From JAWVZY01 sp033721955 (GTDB lineage: Bacteria; Patescibacteriota; Minisyncoccia; Spechtbacterales; 2-12-FULL-38-22): a stretch of DNA of 5,149 nt. Where the stretch lies: the NCBI GenBank assembly GCA_033721955.1, contig JAWVZY010000047.1:1-5149 (forward strand), read 5' to 3'. Made by a program: the position numbers and the translations under genes. Under the pieces are notes generated by a model, which had not been told where the DNA came from, searched no databases, and saw only the letters and a program-made list of their open reading frames with translations. Position 1 is the first letter of the stretch. Each line of letters opens with the position of its first letter. Of this stretch, positions 1-4,977 are shown one piece after another.

Positions 1-95
1 ATACGAGCTATGAGGAAGATGCACGTGCATATTTGAATGCATTTTTAGATATGACCGAGCATTTCGAAGAACTCATAGAGCGCCTGGAGCAGTAA
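1..95 (+). CDS. 3' end of an unidentified gene (partial, C-terminal 30 residues)
   Basis: The reading frame that starts at base 3 is open to a TAA stop at 93-95 and gives 30 residues ending in EELIERLEQ. The segment is rich in Glu, Leu and aromatic residues and looks like an amphipathic helix, so the parent protein probably ends in a helix or short coiled coil. The gene begins outside the window and too little is left to assign a family. The frame is supported by its protein-like composition and by a possible stem-loop that starts 11 bases after the stop. It could also be the tail of a small protein like the 86-residue ORF downstream, but I see no convincing similarity between them. Confidence 0.55.
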   Translation, partial: TSYEEDARAYLNAFLDMTEHFEELIERLEQ

Positions 96-105
96 CCCAG
101 TTAAA

Positions 106-139
106 AGACGACTCGGCTCATGTTATTGCCGGGTTGTCT
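106..139 (+). terminator. Stem-loop after the partial upstream gene, possible terminator
   Basis: Bases 106-117 pair with 128-139 in a 12-bp stem around a 10-base loop. Two pairs are G-U wobbles (110/135 and 113/132), which would be A-C mismatches on the other strand, so the fold makes sense mainly as plus-strand RNA. It begins 11 bases after the upstream stop codon, where a terminator would sit. There is no U-tract after the stem (the bases that follow are AAAAG), so it is not a canonical intrinsic terminator. It may instead protect a 3' end or form part of the structured spacer. Confidence 0.35.
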
Positions 140-299
140 AAAAGCAGAAAGTCCGGTTAAAAATTTATAGCTGGCCTCTCTGCAAAAACAAAACTTCCTC
201 CACCGCGCTACGGCACCGAAGATCGTAGCGCCTTCACACCAGTTAAGTTTAAAAACTTGCCTGATGTGAGGGAAATGAAAACAACAGAAAGGAAAGATA
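140..299 (+). promoter_or_regulatory. Structured leader or spacer upstream of the 86-residue ORF
   Basis: Three further hairpins can be drawn before the ORF's ribosome binding site. Bases 144-151 pair with 176-183 (7 of 8 pairs). Bases 205-212 pair perfectly with 224-231 (GCGCTACG against CGTAGCGC, 11-base loop). Bases 232-250 pair imperfectly with 253-270, with one bulge, two mismatches and a wobble. The last two stems abut exactly at 231/232. This could be a folded 5' untranslated region, a small non-coding RNA, or fortuitous pairing. I recognise no riboswitch class. I found no convincing promoter here. Confidence 0.35.
287..295 (+). promoter_or_regulatory. Ribosome binding site for the 86-residue ORF
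   Basis: The purine stretch AGAAAGGAAAG around 287-295 contains AAAGGA at 288-293, with six bases between it and the ATG at 300. This is one of the clearer Shine-Dalgarno sites in the window. It supports 300 as the start and the ORF as translated. Confidence 0.6.
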
Positions 300-560
300 A
301 TGTCTATAGAGTTACTGGAGCTGGACCCTCAAGAGCTTTATCGGGAGATAAAGCAGTTCATTGGCAAAGATCTGCCGGATGCCCTAAAGGTTATGGACTA
401 TGTTTCTGACCTTTTGGAACATGCAGAAAATGATGGAAATTTTGACATCATTTGGGATCTTCGCATAACTCTTTCCGCTCTTCAAAAAGCGGAAGACGCT
501 TTGACAAAGGCCATGGATGGTCTTTGGGCAAAAGAAGAAGAGTTTACCAGTAGAGGGTGA
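300..560 (+). CDS. Small acidic helical protein of unknown function (86 aa)
   Basis: I do not recognise this protein. It is 86 residues long, acidic, without cysteines, a signal peptide or membrane segments. It looks almost wholly alpha-helical: an N-terminal helix (about residues 9-20), a middle stretch with DALKVMDYVSDLLEHAE (about 27-43), and a C-terminal helix rich in Ala, Leu and Lys (about 58-80). The start is supported by a good Shine-Dalgarno site six bases upstream. It is the only gene in the window seen to end in TGA. It uses CTG, CCG and GCG more freely than the downstream operon, a weak hint of a different history. Structured spacers lie on both sides. Acidic helical proteins of this size are often subunits, adaptors, antitoxins or phage proteins, but nothing visible here chooses among these. 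Confidence 0.6.
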   Translation: MSIELLELDPQELYREIKQFIGKDLPDALKVMDYVSDLLEHAENDGNFDIIWDLRITLSALQKAEDALTKAMDGLWAKEEEFTSRG

Positions 561-571
561 ACGAATCTCAA

Positions 572-605
572 AGCGAACTCTGAGGAGCACTCCACAGAGT
601 TCGCT
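572..605. repeat. Inverted repeat / hairpin with 11-bp stem
   Basis: Bases 572-582 (AGCGAACTCTG) are the exact reverse complement of 595-605, with a 12-base loop. Inside the loop, GGA (584-586) can pair with TCC (591-593) after an A-A mismatch. The hairpin starts 11 bases after the stop of the 86-residue ORF, so it may act as a terminator or a 3' stabiliser. There is no T-run after it on either strand. An alternative pairing of 581-588 with 603-610 (TGAGGAGC against GCTCCTCA) is mutually exclusive with it. Confidence 0.75.
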
Positions 606-647
606 CCTCACCTGAAATAATTATTTTAATAATTATTTCAGGTGAGG
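606..647. repeat. Perfect 20-bp palindrome with 2-base centre
   Basis: Bases 606-625 are the exact reverse complement of 628-647, separated only by TT. The outer part of each arm is GC-containing (CCTCACCTGA) and the inner part is AT-only (AATAATTATT). That is opposite to a typical intrinsic terminator, which has GC next to the loop followed by a T-tract. The palindrome abuts the preceding hairpin with no gap. It could be a cruciform-forming site, a symmetric protein-binding site, a very stable mRNA hairpin, or the remnant of a palindromic repeat family. Confidence 0.85.
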
Positions 648-673
648 CTAAAAACCTCTAAACTCTCTCTAAT

Positions 674-698
674 TGGGGATCTAAGTTATGAACTAAAT
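674..698 (+). repeat. Left terminal inverted repeat of the 265-bp segment
   Basis: This 25-base arm, starting TGGGGATCTAAG, is the exact reverse complement of 914-938. Position 673 could add one T-G wobble as RNA, and pairing then stops. Confidence 0.9.
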
Positions 699-913
699 AC
701 GCTTTAGAAGCAAAATAATGAGCTGAATGCGCGGCGTGATGGTGTAGCTGTAGACTCTACTGCAAGCCAGAACAACAAAGCAGGCGGTTTATTATTCTGT
801 TTCCCTAAGGGGCAGACGTATATTTCCCGGTTTCTGTGTTTTCGGCGTTTATTTATGTTATACATTTCACTTCTCAGGCCTGGAATCCGAAAAATATTCG
901 CTCTGCTAAATGA

Positions 914-938
914 ATTTAGTTCATAACTTAGATCCCCA
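914..938 (-). repeat. Right terminal inverted repeat of the 265-bp segment
   Basis: This is the exact 25-base partner of 674-698, ending CTTAGATCCCCA. Its last base is also the first base of the next small hairpin (938-954). Confidence 0.9.
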
Positions 939-954
939 GCCCCTTAAAGGGGCT
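938..954. repeat. 7-bp hairpin just upstream of the cca ribosome binding site
   Basis: Bases 938-944 (AGCCCCT) pair with 948-954 (AGGGGCT) around a 3-base loop. The stem abuts the right end of the 265-bp segment and ends one base before the presumed Shine-Dalgarno site. No T-run follows it on the plus strand, so it is unlikely to be an intrinsic terminator. It may influence translation of the gene that follows. Confidence 0.55.
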
Positions 955-955
955 T

Positions 956-959
956 GAGG
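956..959 (+). promoter_or_regulatory. Ribosome binding site for cca (decides the start)
   Basis: GAGG at 956-959 lies nine bases before the ATG at 969. The in-frame TTG at 954 has only an AGGGG one base upstream, which is too close. The later ATG at 1017 has no purine-rich site. This makes 969 the preferred start. Confidence 0.55.
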
Positions 960-968
960 CATAAGCAT

Positions 969-2624
969 ATGACCTGCAAACCAAGAACATATAAAGCATT
1001 GCCTCCGTTTTTAACAATGAAGGCCCGCCAAAAGAAGGGGACGCGTGTTACTGTAGTGCGTGTTTTTGATGTGAAGACAGGCCAGCCCTTATTTCAAACA
1101 TATAAAGGTGATATGAGGGGAGAATTTAGCGGCAAAAAAGAAGTGTTTGGCGTGTTTGAGGTACGAGCCGGTATTTGGAAAAAGATAACCGGAAAAGGGG
1201 AGCGTTTAACCCATGCGCCAAGAGAGGTAATAAATATTGCAAAAGAAATAAAAAAAGCAGGGGGCAGGGCGCTTCTTGTAGGGGGTAGTGTACGTGATGC
1301 TTTGCTTGGGATTGAGTCAAAAGATTTTGATATTGAAGTTTACGGCCTTGAGACCGAAGAAATTGAGACAGCTATAAATAACTTAAACCCCGATCATATG
1401 GATACAGTCGGCAGGTCCTTTGGTGTAATAAAAGCTAAGTTTGGCGAACATGACTTAGATATTTCATTGCCAAGGCGCGAATCTAAAAGCGGTAAGGGGC
1501 ATAGAGGTTTTGAAATTGAAGGAGATCCCAACATGACACCCAAAGAAGCTGCCGGGAGGCGCGATTTTACAATAAATACTTTGGCACAAGACCCGCTTAC
1601 AGGCGAGATAATAGATTACTTTGGGGGGCATAAAGATCTGGCCAAAGGAGTGCTTAGAGTTACAGATGAAGATAAATTTAGGGAAGACCCGCTTCGTGTT
1701 TTACGTGGAGCTCAGTTTGCCGCAAGGTTTAATATGAGCGTGGAAGAGAGAACAATGGAAATTATGCAGGAAATGACAAAAAAAGAAGAATTTAGAAACT
1801 TGCCTGAGAGCAGAATAGGCGAGGAATGGCGCAAGCTTTTATTGAAGGGTGTAAAACCCTCCGTGGGTCTTGAAGTTGGTTTGCATAGCGGGGCATTTGA
1901 AGTTTTACATCCTGAGCTTACTTCTCTCAAGGGTGTGCCTCAGGAATATGGGTGGCATCCTGAGGGCGATGTCTGGGAGCATACAAAAATGACTGCAGAC
2001 GTCGCAGCCGAAATTATAAACAGAGAAGGCCTTGAAGGGGATGAGGCACTTGTAATAATGCTTGCTTCTTTAACTCACGATATAGGCAAATCAGAGACCA
2101 CGGAATTTACTGAGGGAAGGTGGCGCGCAAAAGGGCACGCAAAGGCGGGGGAGGTTCTGGCAAAAGAATTTCTTAAAAAGCTTGAAGTGGGTAGGGATAT
2201 AGAAAAGAAAGTTTCTAAACTTGTAAAGGAGCATATGTTTCTTTCGGGAATTGATAATGAACCCACAGACAGAGCTGTAGATCGTCTGGCTGAACGCCTG
2301 CAACCTGCCAAAATAGAAGAACTTGTGCTTGTTATGGAGGCGGACAGGAGAGGACGAGGCACAGAATATACAAAGGAAGAAGAAATTAAAAATCTATTGC
2401 ACAAGGCAAGTGAGAGGAATGTTCAAAGTTCAGCTCCGGTAGCGCTTATCGGTGGCAAGCATTTAATAAAATATTTGAATAAAAAACCGGGTCCCAGTTT
2501 TGGAAAAGTTTTGAGGCAGGTTTATGAAGCTCAGCTTGATGGCAGAGTTAATAATATTGATGACGCGCTTAAAATGGCAAGTGATTTGTTTGAGCAGATA
2601 CCCCAGGCAATTACAGGTAATTAA
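969..2624 (+). CDS. cca: tRNA nucleotidyltransferase (CCA-adding enzyme, class II) with HD domain and N-terminal extension
   Basis: The protein (551 aa) adds or repairs the 3'-terminal CCA of tRNAs in the cytoplasm, using CTP and ATP. The class II nucleotidyltransferase core is clear: GGSVRD at 105-110, metal-binding D119 and D121 (KDFDIE), SLPRRE at 166-171, RRDFTIN at 197-203, and the nucleotide-selecting EDxxR motif as EDPLR at 239-243. Next comes an HD domain that looks intact (H338, H370-D371, D459), as in E. coli Cca, where it gives phosphohydrolase activity. The C-terminus (PGPSFG near 507-512, AQLDG near 521-525) matches the usual tRNA-binding tail. Bacterial homologues usually start close to the GGxVRD motif. 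Here about 90 extra residues precede it, rich in beta-forming Val, Phe and Thr, and I cannot assign them. M49 (base 1113), with AAAGG four bases upstream, is an alternative start. A terminator follows, so the gene appears transcriptionally separate from the downstream operon. An A-adding or poly(A) polymerase role is less likely given the complete motif set. Confidence 0.93.
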   Translation: MTCKPRTYKALPPFLTMKARQKKGTRVTVVRVFDVKTGQPLFQTYKGDMRGEFSGKKEVFGVFEVRAGIWKKITGKGERLTHAPREVINIAKEIKKAGGRALLVGGSVRDALLGIESKDFDIEVYGLETEEIETAINNLNPDHMDTVGRSFGVIKAKFGEHDLDISLPRRESKSGKGHRGFEIEGDPNMTPKEAAGRRDFTINTLAQDPLTGEIIDYFGGHKDLAKGVLRVTDEDKFREDPLRVLRGAQFAARFNMSVEERTMEIMQEMTKKEEFRNLPESRIGEEWRKLLLKGVKPSVGLEVGLHSGAFEVLHPELTSLKGVPQEYGWHPEGDVWEHTKMTADVAAEIINREGLEGDEALVIMLASLTHDIGKSETTEFTEGRWRAKGHAKAGEVLAKEFLKKLEVGRDIEKKVSKLVKEHMFLSGIDNEPTDRAVDRLAERLQPAKIEELVLVMEADRRGRGTEYTKEEEIKNLLHKASERNVQSSAPVALIGGKHLIKYLNKKPGPSFGKVLRQVYEAQLDGRVNNIDDALKMASDLFEQIPQAITGN

Positions 2625-2640
2625 TAAATGTTATATACAG

Positions 2641-2677
2641 ATACTAAAAATCCCCGATAATTGGGGATTTTTAGTAT
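2641..2677. terminator. Symmetric intrinsic terminator between cca and the kinase operon
   Basis: Bases 2641-2655 pair perfectly with 2663-2677, giving a 15-bp stem with a 7-base loop. CCCC/GGGG sits at the loop end, flanked by an A-run on the left and TTTTT on the right (GGGGATTTTT). This is the standard layout of an intrinsic terminator. It could work in both directions, although no minus-strand gene needs it here. It lies 16 bases after the cca stop. Confidence 0.85.
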
Positions 2678-2689
2678 TGGCGCCCATTG

Positions 2690-2698
2690 TGATAAAAT
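2690..2698 (+). promoter_or_regulatory. Extended -10 promoter for the kinase operon, likely giving a leaderless mRNA
   Basis: TGATAAAAT at 2690-2698 matches the extended -10 form TGnTATAAT, with TAAAAT in place of TATAAT. It lies between the terminator and the operon. No good -35 box sits at the usual distance, as is common for extended -10 promoters. A start 6-8 bases downstream would fall at 2704-2706, on or beside the ATG at 2705. No Shine-Dalgarno site is present, which agrees with leaderless translation. Confidence 0.45.
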
Positions 2699-2704
2699 AA
2701 ATAT

Positions 2705-3697
2705 ATGCCTAAATACGATATTATAACGATCGGTTCTGCTACACGCGATATGTATATGAGCAGTGACGCTTTTCAAAAAATGAAAAGCGATAATTTTGAT
2801 ACGGGTGAGGCACTATGTCTTCCCGCCGGTTCAAAGGTTCTTGTTGAAGATATTTATTTTACAACAGGAGGTGATGCTGTAAATACTGCTGTTACATTTG
2901 CAGGGCAGGGTTTAAAAACAGCTATTATATGCAGAATAGGAAAAGACCTTAGCGGTATGGGGGTAAGGCGGCGACTGGAAGAGATGGGAGCCAAGACCGG
3001 TTTTATAGAAGAAGATAGTGAACATAAAACGGATTATTCTGTTATAATTTCAGCCCAAGGTAAAAGAACTATACTTTCTTATAAGGGGGCCTCAGCTCAT
3101 TTTGATGTTTCAAATTTTAATTTCGGTATTTTAAAGAAAACAAAATGGATATATCTTTCACATTTAAGCGGAGATAGCGCCGAACTTTTTGAACCCATAC
3201 TTAAGCGAGCAAATGATATGGGCGTTAAAGTCGCATTAAATCCCGGTTCTACCCAATTGAAAATGGGAGAAGATATGGAGCCACTTTTGGCATATGTGGA
3301 TATTTTGTTTGTAAACCAGGAAGAGGCCTCTATTTTGACAGGTATTGATTATAAAAAAGAGAAAGATATTTTTGAGAAGCTTGATAAATGGGTGGACGGT
3401 ATAGTAGTTATGACAAAAGGGCCTGAGGGTGTTATTGTATCTGATGGTAGCAAGAAATGGGAAGCGGGCATTGTAAAGGAACCGGAATTCAAAGACAGAA
3501 CAGGTGCCGGTGACGCTTTTGCCTCCGGTTTTACAACAGCTATAATAAGAGGGCAGGATATATCCTCCGCTTTGCAGCTTGCAAGCACAAATGCCGCCGG
3601 AGTACTTAGTAAATGGGGTGCTAATCGCGGATTACTTACAAAAAAAGATTCCCCCGAGATTTTTGGAAAATTACAAATTAAAGAAACAAAATTATAA
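2705..3697 (+). CDS. PfkB-family carbohydrate kinase (ribokinase fold)
   Basis: This 330-residue protein, a normal family length, transfers phosphate from ATP to a sugar, sugar phosphate or nucleoside in the cytoplasm. PfkB signature 1 is seen around residues 55-81 (GGDAVNTA, then RIGKD). Signature 2 is at 264-272 (DRTGAGDAF), with the anion-hole glycines and D270 as the likely catalytic base. NPGS (179-182) and NQEEA (204-208) match conserved strands of the fold. The substrate cannot be read from the sequence: ribokinase, fructokinase, phosphofructokinase and nucleoside kinase all share these motifs. The aldolase two genes downstream favours a hexose-phosphate role, for example making fructose 1,6-bisphosphate, but this is inference. 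There is no Shine-Dalgarno site and the mRNA may be leaderless. The TAA stop shares its last base with the start of the next gene. Confidence 0.9.
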   Translation: MPKYDIITIGSATRDMYMSSDAFQKMKSDNFDTGEALCLPAGSKVLVEDIYFTTGGDAVNTAVTFAGQGLKTAIICRIGKDLSGMGVRRRLEEMGAKTGFIEEDSEHKTDYSVIISAQGKRTILSYKGASAHFDVSNFNFGILKKTKWIYLSHLSGDSAELFEPILKRANDMGVKVALNPGSTQLKMGEDMEPLLAYVDILFVNQEEASILTGIDYKKEKDIFEKLDKWVDGIVVMTKGPEGVIVSDGSKKWEAGIVKEPEFKDRTGAGDAFASGFTTAIIRGQDISSALQLASTNAAGVLSKWGANRGLLTKKDSPEIFGKLQIKETKL

Positions 3698-4977
3698 TGA
3701 ATGATACACATACAAAATTATATAAAGTGGCTAAAGTAGAACCTGAGGTTTTTGAGAATCTTGAGCGTGACATGGAGGAAATTACAGGTAAAAGCGGAAT
3801 TGTAGCTGAAATGGAAAAAGACATGGATGAACATATACAAAAACGCTTAGACGCACTTAATTTAACTTGGGATTCTCCTGTTGAGGAGCTTTTAGAAAAA
3901 CTTACCAAGAAAATAGAAAAAGATGAAGACGAGCTTTATAAATATATAGGCATAACAAGAGATGATCTAAGCACTTATGAGGGCGCTATAGCTGCCACTG
4001 ATAAACTTAAAAGCACCGCGAAAAATATGGCAACAGAGCATGGTGGTAAATTCCTAAAATACGAGAAGGCCGAAGAGATATTACGCAAACATCCGCCCAA
4101 GGGAGCTCTTGAACTTTTAAATTATAAAGATGTGGAGGAACTTCTTAAAAAAGAGGATCTTATGGAAATTATGAGCGCGCTTCGTTTTACAGAAACAGAA
4201 GAATGGATGCATGAGGGTTTTGATGTTGCCTATAGTGATTTCACACCTGAGGATTTTGAAGAGCGGGCAATTGAACTTAAGGTTTTAGGCCCTCAGTGGA
4301 AAGAAGTGGCTAAGAAGTATGTAGCTAAAAAACATCATAATGTAAGTCATTTGAAAGAGTTTGGAGTTATATTCCTAAACCCCATACAGGAGCATCTTAA
4401 GGGATCTTTAATGCGTGATTTTACCCTTTTTCTACATTATTTTCATGAGATAGTATTCTATAGCCGGCTTTTCCAGCACCATTATGAGGATAAAAATTTT
4501 GCCGAAAAATTAAAATCTTTTTTGAGGGGGGATGTAGCTGAAAAAACAAGCGTAGAGAAGGGAGAGTGGCTTATTGTGCAGCGTTATCTTTGGAAGGTAG
4601 ATCCCAATGATCCGCGCCTTTTTATGCCGCGTGTTAACCCCGAGTCCCTGCACTGGAGAAAAGGGGAGGATGATGCGGTAGCATTTGGTGAGAGATTAGA
4701 GGAGGTAGGACTTGAATTTTGGAAGGATTCTGATTGGGTAGCCGCCTTTTTCACTAATAAGGCAGGGGAGAGGCAATTTACAAGTTTTGATCTTGAAGAT
4801 AGAACATTTTCTCTTGCCGCTCAGAGCGAGGGTAGGCCTGAGAACTTTAATTATCACCAACAGGAGGCCCTCTGGAATGAATTATTCCGTCGCTATATGG
4901 GCGCAGAAAAGAGATATCAGCTTATGATAGAGAATTTTGAAGAAGGTATAATTGATCTTAAAAAGGAATTAAAATAA
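3697..4977 (+). CDS. Conserved-looking protein of unknown function (426 aa) in a sugar-phosphate operon
   Basis: I do not recognise a family. The protein has no signal peptide or membrane segment and is probably cytosolic. Residues 1-160 are charged and helical, with heptad-like Leu/Glu/Lys stretches (about 15-80 and 121-160) that could form coiled coils or a helical bundle. Residues 165-426 look globular, rich in Trp, Phe and Tyr, with histidine clusters at 213-218 (HHNVSH), 247-250 (HYFH) and 261-262. The spacing of H247, H250 and H261/H262 in one helical stretch could serve metal or phosphate binding. This is speculation. Later stretches such as KVDPNDPRLFMPR (300-312) and SDWVAAFF (345-352) look like structured core. 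Its ATG overlaps the kinase stop by one base and its TAA overlaps the aldolase ATG, so it is probably made in step with both. It has no strong Shine-Dalgarno site of its own. A role with the kinase and aldolase is inferred from context only. Confidence 0.85.
   Translation: MNDTHTKLYKVAKVEPEVFENLERDMEEITGKSGIVAEMEKDMDEHIQKRLDALNLTWDSPVEELLEKLTKKIEKDEDELYKYIGITRDDLSTYEGAIAATDKLKSTAKNMATEHGGKFLKYEKAEEILRKHPPKGALELLNYKDVEELLKKEDLMEIMSALRFTETEEWMHEGFDVAYSDFTPEDFEERAIELKVLGPQWKEVAKKYVAKKHHNVSHLKEFGVIFLNPIQEHLKGSLMRDFTLFLHYFHEIVFYSRLFQHHYEDKNFAEKLKSFLRGDVAEKTSVEKGEWLIVQRYLWKVDPNDPRLFMPRVNPESLHWRKGEDDAVAFGERLEEVGLEFWKDSDWVAAFFTNKAGERQFTSFDLEDRTFSLAAQSEGRPENFNYHQQEALWNELFRRYMGAEKRYQLMIENFEEGIIDLKKELK
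4961..4967 (+). promoter_or_regulatory. Ribosome binding site for the aldolase, inside the preceding gene
   Basis: AAAAGGA at 4961-4967 lies within the last codons of the 426-residue gene, nine bases before the aldolase ATG at 4977. Together with the TAATG overlap it supports this start and allows either coupled or independent initiation. Confidence 0.55.

Larger units (their letters stand above)
674..938. mobile_element. 265-bp segment with 25-bp terminal inverted repeats (MITE-like element or structured RNA)
   Basis: The two ends are perfect 25-bp inverted repeats beginning TGGGGATC. Pairing continues inward imperfectly: 703-707 with 906-910, then 709-711 with 900-902. The 215-bp interior has no credible ORF. 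The longest ATG-started frame I noticed is 23 codons (855-926), without a ribosome binding site. An internal imperfect hairpin pairs 768-779 with 788-799 (10 of 12). Size, perfect ends and lack of coding capacity fit a miniature inverted-repeat element moved in trans by a transposase. I find no target-site duplication: the bases outside are TAAT on the left and GCCC on the right. A structured RNA closed by a long stem is the main alternative. A weak TGTTATACA motif (856-864) could be an outward-facing extended -10. Confidence 0.5.
561..968. other. 408-base non-coding gap dominated by inverted repeats
   Basis: No convincing gene lies on either strand between the 86-residue ORF and the CCA-adding enzyme. 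The gap holds, in order, an 11-bp hairpin, a 20-bp palindrome, a 265-bp segment with 25-bp terminal inverted repeats, and a 7-bp hairpin beside the ribosome binding site of the next gene. Only about 26 bases (648-673) lie outside these structures in the middle of the run. I saw no tRNA or rRNA signature: there is no acceptor/T-loop pairing and no GTTCGA-type T-loop. Confidence 0.6.

Noticed and set aside
144..156. GCAGAAAGTCCGG resembles the GAGGAAAGTCCGG core of RNase P RNA
   Set aside because: No other RNase P RNA elements are visible, and a likely protein-coding gene starts within 150 bases, leaving too little room.
97..246. Direct repeat CCAGTTAA at 97-104 and 239-246, considered as a target-site duplication
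   Set aside because: Eight bases within 150 bp is not rare, and no terminal inverted repeats are attached to it.
384..611. Minus-strand 75-codon ORF overlapping the 86-residue ORF and the following hairpin
   Set aside because: It lies antisense to a better-supported ORF with a ribosome binding site, and its start region falls inside the inverted repeats.
558..620. Read-through of the TGA at 558-560 as glycine, extending the small ORF by 19 codons to a TAA
   Set aside because: The long genes contain no in-frame TGA, which would be expected if TGA were a sense codon, so it is read as a stop.
740..800. Possible tRNA around GGTGTAGCTGTAGA
   Set aside because: It resembles a D-arm, but no acceptor stem, anticodon arm or T-loop can be placed around it.
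855..926. 23-codon ORF (MLYISLLRPG...) inside the 265-bp segment
   Set aside because: It has no ribosome binding site, its end runs into the terminal inverted repeat, and a frame this short is expected by chance.
2075..2404. Minus-strand 109-codon ORF inside cca, and similar antisense frames in the kinase and the 426-residue gene
   Set aside because: They are shadows of well-supported plus-strand genes, with low-complexity Ser/Leu/Phe-rich translations typical of antisense frames.
670..2668. Shared 11-mer TAATTGGGGAT at 670-680 (edge of the 265-bp segment) and 2658-2668 (terminator)
   Set aside because: The match stops there and the contexts differ. GGGGAT is part of a common terminator stem, so coincidence is the simpler explanation.
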